The notes under the pieces: model-generated | Told to the model about the DNA's origin: nothing | Seen by the model: the letters and a program-made list of their open reading frames with translations, nothing else | The model's database searches: none | Part shown: positions 34,687-44,126 of the stretch, piece by piece | Position numbering within the stretch: the first letter of the stretch is position 1 | Layout: each line of letters opens with the position of its first letter | Assembly: GCA_963826975.1 (NCBI GenBank) | Contig: CAWGZJ010000011.1 | Coordinates: 62,001-126,000 of the forward strand | From: Palsa-883 sp963826975 | GTDB taxonomy: Bacteria; Pseudomonadota; Alphaproteobacteria; Acetobacterales; Acetobacteraceae | Reading direction: 5' to 3' | DNA length: 64,000 nucleotides | Translations under genes and position numbers: made by a program

Positions 34687-36411
34687 ATGGCACTGTCCAG
34701 TCTTACCACCGCTCAAATTGCGGGTCTCCCCACCAGCACGATCGCAGGTTGGTCGACGGCTGACGTCCTCAGCCTGCTCACCCAGCAGATCGCGGTTTTG
34801 AGCGCCGCTCAGATGGCCGCGATGACGACGACGGATATCGCCGTGCTCACGACGGCGGACACGGCGGCGCTGAGTACGGCGGGGCTGAAGGGGCTGAATT
34901 CGGCGCAGGTGTCGGCACTGCTGACCGCGTCGTTCGAGGCCCTCGGCAGCATCCAGCTGCCGGCGCTGACCGCGGCCGCGCTGGCCGGGCTGGCCACCGC
35001 CGAGCTGGTCGCGCTGGGCACCGCCGGGATCGCCGCGTTCACCCCGGCGCAGCTCGCCGCGCTGAGCACCGCGCAGCTGTTCGGGCTGACCACCACCCAG
35101 GTCAACGCGCTGGGCACCGCGCAGGTCAAGGCGCTGACCACCGCGCAGCTGACCGGGCTGGGCGCCAGCCAGGTCGACGCGCTGGGCACCGCCGAGGTCG
35201 CCGTGCTGAGTGCCGCGCAGGTGATCGCGCTGAGCACCACGCAGCTCGCCTCGTTCGGCACCGCGCAGGCGCAGGCGCTGGGCAGCGCCGGCATCGCCGG
35301 GCTGGGCTCGGCCGACCTCGCCGCGCTGCCGTCGGCCGATATCCTGGCGTTCGGCAGCACCCAGCTGCCGGCGCTGACCGCGGCCGCGCTGGCCGGGCTG
35401 AGCACCGCCGAGCTGGTCGCGCTGGGCACCGCCGGGATCGCCGCGTTCACCCCGGCGCAGCTCGCCGCGCTGAGCACCGCGCAGCTGTTCGGGCTGACCA
35501 CCACCCAGGTCAACGCGCTGGGCACCGCGCAGGTCAAGGCGCTGACCACCGCGCAGCTGACCGGGCTGGGCGCCAGCCAGGTCGACGCGCTGGGCACCGC
35601 CGAGGTCGCCGTGCTGAGTGCCGCGCAGGTGATCGCGCTGAGCACCACGCAGCTCGCCTCGTTCGGCACCGCGCAGGCGCAGGCGCTGGGCAGCGCCGGC
35701 ATCGCCGGGCTGGGCTCGGCCGACCTCGCCGCGCTGCCGTCGGCCGATATCCTGGCGTTCGGCAGCACCCAGCTGCCGGCGCTGACCGCGGCCGCGCTGG
35801 CCGGGCTGAGCACCGCCGAGCTGGTCGCGCTGGGCACCGCCGGGATCGCCGCGTTCACCCCGGCGCAGCTCGCCGCGCTGAGCACCGCGCAGCTGTTCGG
35901 GCTGACCACCACCCAGGTCAACGCGCTGGGCACCGCGCAGGTCAAGGCGCTGACCACCGCGCAGCTGACCGGGCTGGGCGCCAGCCAGGTCGACGCGCTG
36001 GGCACCGCCGAGGTGGCCGTGCTGAGTGCCGCGCAGGTGATCGCGCTGAGCACCACGCAGCTCGCCTCGTTCGGCACCGCGCAGGCGCAGGCGCTGGGCA
36101 GCGCCGGCATCGCCGGGCTGGGCTCGGCCGATCTCGCCGCGCTGCCGTCGGCCGATATCCTGGCGTTCGGCAGCACCCAGCTGCCGGCGCTGACCGCGGC
36201 CGCGCTGGCCGGGCTGAGCCACCGCCGAGCTGGTCGCGCTGGGCACCGCCGGGATCGCCGCGTTCACCCCGGCGCAGCTCGCCGCGCTGAGCACCGCGCA
36301 GCTGTTCGGGCTGACCACCACCCAGGTCAACGCGCTGGGCACCGCGCAGGTCAAGGCGCTGACCACCGCGCAGGTGTTTGGCCTCGGTGCCAGCGCAGAT
36401 TCAATCGCTGA
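34687..36411 (+). CDS. Octapeptide-repeat protein, frameshifted near its end
   Basis: 574 residues from the ATG at 34687. The whole sequence is a tandem 8-residue repeat, consensus L-[STG]-T-A-Q-[VL]-x-[AG] (as in LTTTQVNALGTAQVKALTTA). The period of 8 differs from pentapeptide and RTX repeats. Seventeen octapeptides form a 136-residue higher-order unit encoded by the 408-bp DNA repeats. From about codon 512 the frame is wrong: an extra C at 36219/36220 changes STAEL to a basic nonsense tail ending at 36411. The continuation is the piece at 36378-36893. Likely a secreted or surface solenoid; no signal peptide seen, function unknown. Confidence 0.7.
   Translation: MALSSLTTAQIAGLPTSTIAGWSTADVLSLLTQQIAVLSAAQMAAMTTTDIAVLTTADTAALSTAGLKGLNSAQVSALLTASFEALGSIQLPALTAAALAGLATAELVALGTAGIAAFTPAQLAALSTAQLFGLTTTQVNALGTAQVKALTTAQLTGLGASQVDALGTAEVAVLSAAQVIALSTTQLASFGTAQAQALGSAGIAGLGSADLAALPSADILAFGSTQLPALTAAALAGLSTAELVALGTAGIAAFTPAQLAALSTAQLFGLTTTQVNALGTAQVKALTTAQLTGLGASQVDALGTAEVAVLSAAQVIALSTTQLASFGTAQAQALGSAGIAGLGSADLAALPSADILAFGSTQLPALTAAALAGLSTAELVALGTAGIAAFTPAQLAALSTAQLFGLTTTQVNALGTAQVKALTTAQLTGLGASQVDALGTAEVAVLSAAQVIALSTTQLASFGTAQAQALGSAGIAGLGSADLAALPSADILAFGSTQLPALTAAALAGLSHRRAGRAGHRRDRRVHPGAARRAEHRAAVRADHHPGQRAGHRAGQGADHRAGVWPRCQRRFNR
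34954..36373. repeat. 408-bp tandem repeat, three full copies plus a partial fourth
   Basis: Units begin at 34954, 35362, 35770 and 36178 (each starting CAGCTGCCGGCGCTGACCGC). Each complete unit is exactly 408 bases (136 codons). Copies are nearly identical, with only a few base changes such as GCCACC/AGCACC and GAGGTCGCC/GAGGTGGCC. The fourth runs to about 36373 and carries a one-base insertion at 36219/36220. Such identity suggests recent amplification or gene conversion. Confidence 0.95.
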
Positions 36412-36893
36412 GTACCAGCGTTGCCGCCGCGCTGACATCGAATCAAGCGGGCGCGCTGGGCACCGCGCAGCTTAGCGTGTTTGGCACCGCGGACGCCCTC
36501 GCGCTGAGCACGGCGGCGTTATCGGCGCTGGGCTCGGCGCAGATCACGGCGCTGAATTCCGCGGATGTGCTGGCTCTGACAACAACGCAATTCGCGGCGC
36601 TGTCGACGGGGGGGATCTTCGCCCTGACAACCGCGGAGGCGATCGCGCTATCAGCCGGAGACATTACAGCTCTGACCAAGGCGCAGGTGGTCGCGCTCAC
36701 CACCGCGAATATCTTCGCGTTGACCACCGCGGAGATTGTCGCCCTAACCACGGCGGACATTCCGGCGCTCACCACGAACCAGATCATGGCACTTACAACG
36801 GCCGAGTGCGCCGCATTCACCTCGAGCCAGATCCCCGCGTTTACCGACCTGCAGCTCGGAGTAATGAGCACGGCGCAAATGTCTGCGCTCTGA
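36378..36893 (+). pseudogene. C-terminal part of the octapeptide-repeat protein, out of frame
   Basis: 171 residues of the same octapeptide repeat (STSVAAALTSNQAGALGTAQ, then LTTAEIVALTTADIPALTTN), ending cleanly at 36893. It would continue the frame of 34687-36411 if the extra C at 36219/36220 were removed and a missing GC restored near 36393-36396 (GCGCAG expected, GCAG seen). It has no ribosome binding site of its own. Either the gene is broken by two indels or the repeats were misassembled. Confidence 0.65.
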
Positions 36894-36894
36894 T

Positions 36895-37085
36895 TTACCC
36901 AGTGCTCGCCGGAATCTGTGCCGTGTCGCATGTCCGCAAGCAGGAATCACCACAGAGGTACAGAGGAACGGAGTAGAAAAGCCAAGTTTCCGACTTGATA
37001 TTCTTCTCCGTGTCTCCGCGGTGATTCTTTATTGCAAATAGTTATCAAAAGCATGGATTCTCACGCGCGAACAGTATATCAAGCC
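36895..37085. repeat. Type A dispersed repeat, copy 2
   Basis: The same flanks and palindrome as 25795-25985: ATCACCACAGAGGTACAGAG, AAAAGCCAAG in the centre, CTCCGTGTCTCCGCGGTGAT, then TCTTTATTGCAAATAGTTAT. The rest of the gap 36894-37257 shows nothing else. Confidence 0.88.
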
Positions 37086-37257
37086 GATCGGCTCAGGCGA
37101 CTGGCCATGCCACGGGCCGTTTGCACCGACCCGGTCGTCGGCATGCACTGAAAGCGGCGTCACGCGGGCCGCCGCCCAGCGTTCCGGACACCTGCATCCG
37201 GCGTGGCGCGAAGCCGGGCGGCTTGACCGCGCCAGACCGACCGTTGCCGAAACCGCT

Positions 37258-38268
37258 CTAGTAAATGTCAGCCGTGATCACGTTCTGCGGCCTGGGTCCC
37301 AGCAGCGCCGCGCGCATCGTCTCCGCCGACTTGGTGCGAATGTCATCCCACGCCTGCGGCGAGAAGAACGCCGAGTGTGGCGTGATGATCAGACGCCCTT
37401 CGCACCATGCCTCGCGCGCACGGTAGGCACGCAACAGTTCCGGTACCGGCTCGACCGGCGGTTCCACCGGCACGACGTCGATCCCGACGCCAGCGAGATG
37501 ACCGCTTCGCAACGCCGCCGCCAGCGCATCGATGTCAACGATCGGCCCGCGGGCGGTGTTCACCACCACCGCGCCCGCGGGCAGCAACGCCAACTCCTTC
37601 GCGCCGATCAGCCCGCGTGTCTCCGGGGTCAGCGGCGCATGGATCGACAACGTGTCGGTCTGCCGCAGCAGGGCCTCCAGGTTCGCCGCACGTTCAACGC
37701 CCACGCCCAGTTCGGCTCCATTCGGCAGGTTGGGGTCATAGAACACCACATGGAAGCCCAGCGCCTTGGCCCGCAACGCCGCCGCGGTCCCGATCCTGCC
37801 CAGGCCGACGATGCCGAAGGTCTGCGCCGAGGTGCGCCGCACCAATGGGTCGCGCACATAACGCCACGGCGCCGGCGGGTCGTTGCGTTGCAGTTCGTGA
37901 TGCAGCAGCAGCCCGCGGCGCAGCGCCAGCGCCAGTGCAATAGCGTGATCCGCCACCTCGGTCGTGCCGTAATCCGGCACGTTGACGATCATGATCTGCC
38001 GCTCGGCCGCTGCCATGCGGTCCAGATTGTCGTAGCCCACCCCCATGCGGCAGATTGCGCGCAGCTTGGGAAACCGCCGCAAGTCCGCCGCCGTCACCTT
38101 GAAGCGCAGGATCATCAGCCCATCCGCCGCCGCACAATCCGCGTCCGACAAATCGGCGAGCGATGCGGACGCCTGCGGAAAGATCACCCGCACGTGGGGT
38201 CCGTAGATGCGCCGCTCGACGCTGTCGTCGGGATAGTTGTTCTCGGAATAAAGCACAGTGACACTCAT
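37258..38268 (-). CDS. D-isomer specific 2-hydroxyacid dehydrogenase family protein
   Basis: 336 residues. The NAD-binding motif GIVGLGRIGTAAA (GxGxxG) is near residue 152, followed by VVFYDPN with an Asp that favours NAD. The catalytic Arg is in NTARGPIVD, Glu in the GIDVVPVEPP region, and His in ITPHSAFFSP. The H-S-A rather than H-x-x-W end resembles the C-terminal-binding-protein-like group. It reduces 2-oxoacids or oxidises D-2-hydroxyacids. It is divergent from the ThDP enzyme gene, with 139 bases between starts, so the two may share control. Confidence 0.9.
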   Translation of the reverse strand: MSVTVLYSENNYPDDSVERRIYGPHVRVIFPQASASLADLSDADCAAADGLMILRFKVTAADLRRFPKLRAICRMGVGYDNLDRMAAAERQIMIVNVPDYGTTEVADHAIALALALRRGLLLHHELQRNDPPAPWRYVRDPLVRRTSAQTFGIVGLGRIGTAAALRAKALGFHVVFYDPNLPNGAELGVGVERAANLEALLRQTDTLSIHAPLTPETRGLIGAKELALLPAGAVVVNTARGPIVDIDALAAALRSGHLAGVGIDVVPVEPPVEPVPELLRAYRAREAWCEGRLIITPHSAFFSPQAWDDIRTKSAETMRAALLGPRPQNVITADIY

Positions 38269-38407
38269 GGCGGCGGTTCATCTCCTTCAGGTCCGGCTCC
38301 TCTGGGGCCGGCGGCAGAGGTTCAATGGCAGCATTCCAACCCGGTTGCCAGGGCAGCTTGCCGCGGGCAGTGTGACCGGCCGGATGGCGGAAAGGGAAAC
38401 ACCACGC

Positions 38408-39949
38408 ATGAATGGCGCCGAGAGCCTGGTGCACACATTGCTGAGAAGCGGGGTCGATACCTGCTTCTGCAATCCCGGCACATCGGAGATGCACTTCGTC
38501 GCCGCGCTCGATCGCATTCCGGGCATGCGCTGCGTGCTCGGCCTGTTCGAGGGCGTGGTCACCGGCGCGGCCGATGGCTACGCGCGCATGAGCGGCCGAC
38601 CGGCGGCGACATTGCTGCATTGCGGCCCGGGCCTGGCGAATGGGCTGGCGAACCTGCACAACGCCCGCCGCGCATTGACGCCGATCGTCAACATCGTCGG
38701 CGATCAGGCAACGTACCACCGCCCGCTCGATGCGCCGCTGACCGCCGACACCGAAGGCTGGGCACGCGGCGCCTCGGCCTGGGTGCGCACCGCGGCCACC
38801 TCGGCAACGGTCGGGGTCGATGCCGCGGTCGCGGTGCAGGCGGCGCGCACTTATCCCGGGCAGATCGCCACGCTGATCCTGCCGTCCGATACGTCGTGGG
38901 ACGCAGGTGGCATCGTGGCCGACGCGCTGCCGGTGCCCCCGGCGCCATGCTCCGATCCTGCGCAGGTCAGCAACGCCGCGCGCATGCTGCGGCGTGGCGA
39001 ACCGACCGTGCTGATGCTGGGCGGCAACGCGGTATCCAGCCCGCAGGCGCTCGAACTCGCCCATCGCGTCGCCGCCGCCACCGGCGCGCGGTTGATGGCG
39101 CAAGGGTCGAACGGACGGCTGGCGCGCGGACGGGGCAGGGTGCCGATTGATCGCGTCCCCTACGTCGTGGACGTGGCGATCAAGGCGCTGGCCGGCACGC
39201 GCCAGATGATCCTGGTCGGCGCGCGCAAGCCGGTGACGTTCTTCGCCTATCCGAACAAGCCCGGCACCTCGGTCCCGCCGGACGCCGATGTGCACACGTT
39301 GGCGCGGCCCGACCAGGACGCGGCCGAGGCACTCGCGCGCCTGGTCGAGGAACTCGGCGCCCCGCGCGTTGCGTTGCCCGATCCCGGTCCGCGTCCCATC
39401 GCGGCACGCGGCGTCCCGCAGCCCGAAGCGGTCGCGGCCACCGTCGCGGCGTTACTGCCGGAGGGTGCGGTGATTGTCGACGAGGCAGTCAGTTTCGGCC
39501 GTGGCTTCTTTCCGCTGACCTACGCCGCGGCGCCGCACGACTGGCTCGCGGGGACCGGGGGCGCGATCGGCAGCGGCCCGCCACTGGCGACGGGCGCGGC
39601 GATCGGCGCGCCCGGGCGGCGCATCGTCAACCTGCAAGCGGACGGCTCGGCGATGTATACGCTGCAGGCACTGTGGACCCAGGCGCGCGAGAACCTGGAT
39701 GTCACGACCATTCTGCTGTCGAACCGCAAATACCAGATCCTGCTGGGCGAACTGGCCAATGTCGGTGCCAATCCGGGCCGAACCGCACTCGACATGATGG
39801 ACCTCGGCAATCCCGACATCGACTGGACGCGCCTTGCCAGCGGCATGGGCGTGGAGGCGGCGCGTGCCGAGACCTGCGAGGCGCTGGGCGACCTGCTGGC
39901 GCAATCGATCGCACGCAAGGGGCCCTTCCTGATCGAGTTGGCGATCTGA
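38408..39949 (+). CDS. Thiamine diphosphate-dependent enzyme, acetolactate synthase large subunit-like
   Basis: 513 residues from the ATG at 38408. The N-terminal ThDP (PYR) domain carries CNPGTSEMHFVAAL and the conserved Glu in LGLFEGVVTGAADGYARMSG. The central domain is followed by the C-terminal PP domain with LQADGSAMYTLQAL and LSNRKYQIL (the GDGS...N motif, here ADGS). The overall form resembles benzoylformate-decarboxylase or acetolactate-synthase-like proteins without a regulatory subunit. It probably decarboxylates a 2-oxoacid made by the neighbouring dehydrogenase. A hairpin at 40044-40071 ends the transcript. Confidence 0.88.
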   Translation: MNGAESLVHTLLRSGVDTCFCNPGTSEMHFVAALDRIPGMRCVLGLFEGVVTGAADGYARMSGRPAATLLHCGPGLANGLANLHNARRALTPIVNIVGDQATYHRPLDAPLTADTEGWARGASAWVRTAATSATVGVDAAVAVQAARTYPGQIATLILPSDTSWDAGGIVADALPVPPAPCSDPAQVSNAARMLRRGEPTVLMLGGNAVSSPQALELAHRVAAATGARLMAQGSNGRLARGRGRVPIDRVPYVVDVAIKALAGTRQMILVGARKPVTFFAYPNKPGTSVPPDADVHTLARPDQDAAEALARLVEELGAPRVALPDPGPRPIAARGVPQPEAVAATVAALLPEGAVIVDEAVSFGRGFFPLTYAAAPHDWLAGTGGAIGSGPPLATGAAIGAPGRRIVNLQADGSAMYTLQALWTQARENLDVTTILLSNRKYQILLGELANVGANPGRTALDMMDLGNPDIDWTRLASGMGVEAARAETCEALGDLLAQSIARKGPFLIELAI

Positions 39950-40043
39950 CCCGCGCGATCGCCGAGTAGCCGAGCAGGGCGGACAGGCGAAGCACCTTCC
40001 GACTCTTGTGTCTGTGGATGGCCCGCAAGGTGGCGGAAGGCGC

Positions 40044-40071
40044 TGCCCCCCGGATCAAGCGTCCGGGGGCA
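40044..40071. terminator. Bidirectional terminator between convergent genes
   Basis: TGCCCCCCGGA (40044-40054) pairs with TCCGGGGGCA (40062-40071), one C bulged, over a TCAAGCG loop, and is followed by AGGCTTTTC. It lies between the ThDP enzyme gene and the convergent ABC substrate-binding gene. Confidence 0.75.
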
Positions 40072-40094
40072 AGGCTTTTCCACCCTACGAAGTG

Positions 40095-41318
40095 CTACGC
40101 TTTTACAAACGGGCAGCCGCCCTCACTCATCGGACGCCACGCATCTTCGGGCTTGATCACCGCGAGATTGGTGCAGAAGTCGTATTTGTATTTTGCCTCC
40201 GACGCGGGCTTTACCTGCCACAGGTACATCTGATGCATCACGCGGCCATCCTGGCGGATCGTTACATCCGTGTTGTAGAAGTCGTTGACCTTCGTGGCCT
40301 TCATCTTTGCCACCACCGCGTCGGCGTCCGTCGTGCCGGCTTCCTTCACCGCCTTCAGCCAATGGAACGCCGCGCAATACTGCCCGGCGTGCAGCAACCC
40401 CGGCACCATGCCGCCCATCTTCGCACCCCAGCGCTTCGACCAGACGCGCGTCTTGTCGGTCATGTCCCAATAGAACGAGTCGGTATAGATCAGGCCCTCG
40501 CAGGTCTTCTGGCCCAGCGAGTTCACGTCGCTGACCTGCATCAGCAGCGTCGCGACCTTCATGCCCTTGCCGCTGATGCCGAACTCGGCGGCCTGCTTGA
40601 TGCAGTTCTGCAAGTCGGTCCCGGCATTGGCCAATCCCAGCACCTTCGCACGCGATGCCGCCGCCTGCACCAGGAAGCTGGAGAAATCCGCGGTCGCCAG
40701 CGGCGCGCGCGTGGTGCCGAGCACATTGCCGCCAGCCTTCTTCACCGCGTTGATCGTGTCGCGTTCCAGCGCGTAGCCGAAAGCGTAGTCCGCGGTGATG
40801 AAGAACCAGGAATTGCCGCCCGCCTTGGTCAGCGCGTTACCGGTACCATTGGCCAGCGCGTACGTATCATATGAGAAATGAATGCCGTACGGCGTGCATT
40901 TCGGTCCCGTCATGTCCGAGGTGGCCGGTCCGGTGATCAGATAGGGACGCTTCTTCTCCATGGCGATCTGCTGGACGGCAAGGCCCGAGGAACTGGCCGC
41001 GCCATCGGTCAAGGCGTCGACACCCTGGCTATCGATCCACTCGCGCGCCAACGCGGCGGCGACGTCCGGCTTGTTCTGGTCGTCGGCTTGCAGGATCTCG
41101 ATCGGTCGCCCCAGCACGGACCCGCCGACATCCTCGATCGCCAGTTCGACCGCGACATGGTTGCCCGGCCCGCCGACATCTCGATACGGTCCGCTCATGT
41201 CGCTGAGCAAGCCGATCTTCACCGACTTCGAGGTACTCTGCGCCCGGATGATCCCGGGTCTGGCGAGCGGCGCGAGTGCCAGGCCGGCCAATGCGGCGCG
41301 GCGTGCGATATGCGGCAT
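40095..41318 (-). CDS. ABC transporter substrate-binding protein (branched-chain amino acid/amide type)
   Basis: 407 residues from the ATG at 41318. The signal peptide (MPHIARRAALAGLALAPLAR, cleavage near IRAQS) has a twin Arg. The mature protein starts KIGLLSDMSGPYRDVGG, the periplasmic-binding type I (LivJ/UrtA-like) pattern, and keeps DGAASSSGLAVQ and NLAVIKPEDAW. No permease or ATPase gene is in the neighbourhood, so it may serve an orphan or distant transporter. The ligand is unknown; nearby catabolic genes suggest an organic acid. Confidence 0.9.
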   Translation of the reverse strand: MPHIARRAALAGLALAPLARPGIIRAQSTSKSVKIGLLSDMSGPYRDVGGPGNHVAVELAIEDVGGSVLGRPIEILQADDQNKPDVAAALAREWIDSQGVDALTDGAASSSGLAVQQIAMEKKRPYLITGPATSDMTGPKCTPYGIHFSYDTYALANGTGNALTKAGGNSWFFITADYAFGYALERDTINAVKKAGGNVLGTTRAPLATADFSSFLVQAAASRAKVLGLANAGTDLQNCIKQAAEFGISGKGMKVATLLMQVSDVNSLGQKTCEGLIYTDSFYWDMTDKTRVWSKRWGAKMGGMVPGLLHAGQYCAAFHWLKAVKEAGTTDADAVVAKMKATKVNDFYNTDVTIRQDGRVMHQMYLWQVKPASEAKYKYDFCTNLAVIKPEDAWRPMSEGGCPFVKA

Positions 41319-41629
41319 GGGTGAACGCCTTCCTGTCGTCTGGTTAAAGCCTGCTTGCTTGCCTACAATGTGCCGGCCGGTGGGCGCCGTGGGAAGTGGG
41401 GCGCCGGTGTGCACGGAAGGATGACGATGCCACGTGTGTTGCGGCGATATCTGTCGGGACCATCACCGTCGGGCGAGAGCTTGATGCTAAGCGAGTGTGC
41501 GCCTGATGTTCGGCAATTGCAATCGATTCCGGTATGGCAATCGATCCGATCGAACCGGTGGCGGATTTCGTCGCGACGGACCGACGCTGATCGATTTGCC
41601 CGTGGACCGAAACCGGAAGCCGGGGTGAC
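41319..41629. other. Intergenic between divergent genes
   Basis: No gene. The sequence GCAATCGAT occurs twice, 20 bases apart (near 41520 and 41540), in the region between the divergent ABC-protein and acyl-CoA dehydrogenase genes. It may be an operator. Confidence 0.45.
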
Positions 41630-42766
41630 GTGTCCGACACACTGATCCTCGACACGATCGAGGCCTTCCTGGCGCGCGATGTCGCGCCGTATGTGCACGC
41701 GCTGGAAAAATCCGACACCTGGCCGGCCGAGATGGTTGCGCGGATGCGTGAGCTCGGGCTGTTCGGCGCCACCATCGGCGCGCAATACGGCGGCCTCGGG
41801 CTGCCTTGCGCCACCTATGCCGCGATCGTCGAGCGGATCGCCCGCGTCTGGATGTCGCTGACCGGCATCTTCAACTCGCACCTGATCATGGCGGCGGTGG
41901 TGGAGCGACAGGGCACCGAGGCGCAGAAGCGAGATTTCCTGCCGCGCTTCGCCACCGGTGAACTGCGCGGCGGCCTGGCGTTGACCGAACCCGATTGCGG
42001 CACCGATCTGCAGGCGATCCGTACAACTGCGCGGCGCGACGGTGATCATTACGTGATCAACGGCACCAAGACGTGGATCAGCAACGGCATCCATGGCGCA
42101 TGTTTCGCGCTGCTGGTGAAGACCGATCTCGCGGCCGAGCCACGCCATCGCGGCATGAGCCTGTTCCTGGCGGAAAAAGGTCCCGGCTTCAGCGTCAGCC
42201 GCAAGCTGGAAAAGCTCGGCTACAAGGGAATCGACAGCGCCGAACTGGTGTTTGACAACTACCGCGTGCCGGCGGATCGCCTGATCGGCGGCGTCGAGGG
42301 CTTCGGGCTGAAGCACGCGCTGTCCGGGCTGGAACTTGGCCGCATCAACGTTGCCTCGCGCGGCGTCGGCATCGCGCAGGCGGCGCTGGACCTGTCCCTG
42401 CGCTACGCCCAACTGCGGAAGACCTTCGGCAAGCCGATCGCCGAACACCAGGCGATCCAGTTGAAGCTCGCCGACATGGCAACACGCACCGAGGCGGCGC
42501 GGCTGCTGACACAACGCGCCGCGGAGATGTACGATCGCGGCCTTCGCTGCGACATGGAAGCCGGCATGGCCAAGCTGTTCGCCACCGAGGCGGCACTGGA
42601 AAACGCAACCGAGGCGATGCGCGTGCATGGCGGCTACGGGTATTCCACCGAATTCCCGGTCGAACGTCTGTACCGCGACGCGCCGCTGCTGGTGATCGGC
42701 GAGGGCACCAACGAACTGCAACGCATCATCATCGCGCGCCAGCTCGTGCAACGGAATCCGATATGA
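41630..42766 (+). CDS. Acyl-CoA dehydrogenase
   Basis: 378 residues from a GTG at 41630 (MSDTLILDTIEAFLARDVAP). The family signature is clear: LALTEPDCGTDLQAIRTTA near residue 120, NGTKTWISNG, and the C-terminal MRVHGGYGYSTEFPVERLYR and VIGEGTNELQRIIIARQL, with the catalytic Glu in GEGTNE. It is a FAD enzyme introducing a 2,3 double bond in an acyl-CoA. The stop overlaps the CoA transferase start (ATGA), so the two are coupled. Confidence 0.94.
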   Translation: MSDTLILDTIEAFLARDVAPYVHALEKSDTWPAEMVARMRELGLFGATIGAQYGGLGLPCATYAAIVERIARVWMSLTGIFNSHLIMAAVVERQGTEAQKRDFLPRFATGELRGGLALTEPDCGTDLQAIRTTARRDGDHYVINGTKTWISNGIHGACFALLVKTDLAAEPRHRGMSLFLAEKGPGFSVSRKLEKLGYKGIDSAELVFDNYRVPADRLIGGVEGFGLKHALSGLELGRINVASRGVGIAQAALDLSLRYAQLRKTFGKPIAEHQAIQLKLADMATRTEAARLLTQRAAEMYDRGLRCDMEAGMAKLFATEAALENATEAMRVHGGYGYSTEFPVERLYRDAPLLVIGEGTNELQRIIIARQLVQRNPI

Positions 42767-43953
42767 TGCTGCCGCTGGCCGGCATGCGCATCCTGGCGGT
42801 CGAGCAATACGGTGCCGGACCGTTCGGCTCGATGCAGCTTGCCGACATGGGCGCCGAGGTGATCAAGATCGAAAACCCGGTCGAGGGCGGTGATGTCTCG
42901 CGCCAGGTCGGGCCGTATTTCCTCGGCGCGCACGACAGTCATTTCTTCCAGGCATTCAACCGCAACAAGCGCTCGATCACGCTCAACCTGCGCACGGACC
43001 AGGGCAAGGCGGTGCTGCGCGACCTGGTGCGAGCTGCCGATGGTGTGCTGGACAATCTGCGCGGCGATCAGCCGGCGCGGCTGGGCGTGACCTATGACGA
43101 CCTGAAGGCGTCCAACGCGCGCGTCGTCTGCGCGCATCTGTCGGCCTACGGACGGGACGGCAGCCGGGCGAGCTGGCCGGGCTACGACTACCTGATGCAA
43201 GCTGAGGCAGGCTACCTGTCGCTGACCGGTGAACCTCACGGCGCGCCGGCGCGCTTCGGTCTGTCTGTTGTCGATATGATGGCGGGCGTCTACGCCGCGC
43301 TGGCGCTGCTTGGCGGCATCGTTGCCGCACGCGCAACCGGGCAGGGCAGGGACGTCGAGGTCAGCCTGTTCGACACCGCGCTGGCGAACCTGAACTACCT
43401 GGCGACATGGTTCCTGAATGAGGGCCATGCGCAGGGCCGCGAACCGCGTTCGTCGCACCCGTCGCTGACCCCCAGCCAACTCTACCGCACCGCGGACGGC
43501 TGGATCTTCATCATGTGCAACAAGCAGAAATTCTGGCCGGTGCTTTGCGCCAAGATCGGCCGGCCGGACTGGGCGGACGACAAGCGGTTCGCGACGTTCA
43601 AGGCGCGGCTGGCCAACCGCGCGACGCTGACCGGGCTGCTGGACGACGCGTTGTCAACCCGCTCCACCGCCGACTGGCTCGCACGTTTCGCCGGCGAGGT
43701 GCCCGCCGCACCGGTGCACGACATCGAGAACGCGCTGACCTCGGCGTTTGTCACCGACGAGGACCGCGTGTGGTCCTATGCCCATCCCGAGCGGGCGGAC
43801 TTCCGCATGGTGGCGCCGGCGTTTCGCCTGCCGGGGACCGAGATGCCCCGCAACCCGGCGCCCGCGCTCGGCGCGGACACCGATGCGGTGCTGCGGGAGA
43901 TCGGCTACAGCGCGGACCGCATCGCCGCGTTGCGCGCGGCCGGCGTCATATGA
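42763..43953 (+). CDS. CaiB/BaiF family (family III) CoA transferase
   Basis: 396 residues, start overlapping the preceding stop by 4 bases. LAVEQYGAGPFGSMQLADMG and EVIKIENPVEGGD at the N-terminus, FNRNKRSITLNL, and the catalytic Asp in FGLSVVDMMAGVYAALALL (near residue 170) are diagnostic. It transfers CoA between carboxylic acids. With the dehydrogenase it could activate and oxidise an organic acid. The actual substrate is unknown. Confidence 0.93.
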   Translation: MMLPLAGMRILAVEQYGAGPFGSMQLADMGAEVIKIENPVEGGDVSRQVGPYFLGAHDSHFFQAFNRNKRSITLNLRTDQGKAVLRDLVRAADGVLDNLRGDQPARLGVTYDDLKASNARVVCAHLSAYGRDGSRASWPGYDYLMQAEAGYLSLTGEPHGAPARFGLSVVDMMAGVYAALALLGGIVAARATGQGRDVEVSLFDTALANLNYLATWFLNEGHAQGREPRSSHPSLTPSQLYRTADGWIFIMCNKQKFWPVLCAKIGRPDWADDKRFATFKARLANRATLTGLLDDALSTRSTADWLARFAGEVPAAPVHDIENALTSAFVTDEDRVWSYAHPERADFRMVAPAFRLPGTEMPRNPAPALGADTDAVLREIGYSADRIAALRAAGVI

Positions 43954-44126
43954 CGCCTTCCCCTTGAGCTACGGCGGTGCAACGATCGCTGATCGGTTTT
44001 CGTCAATCCGGGTCGTTCGGTTTACCGATCATACCCAAACAGGAACGAGATTGATTTCCTTCGCCGGGTGAGCGGGTCGGTTTGAGTGTCCGCAGAGGGT
44101 GCCGGACAGCCTGCTTGCTATGGCCC

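Noticed and set aside
34669..36438. 589-residue minus-strand frame opposite the octapeptide gene
   Set aside because: A shadow of the plus-strand repeat: Gly/Arg/Gln-rich, with no start signal.
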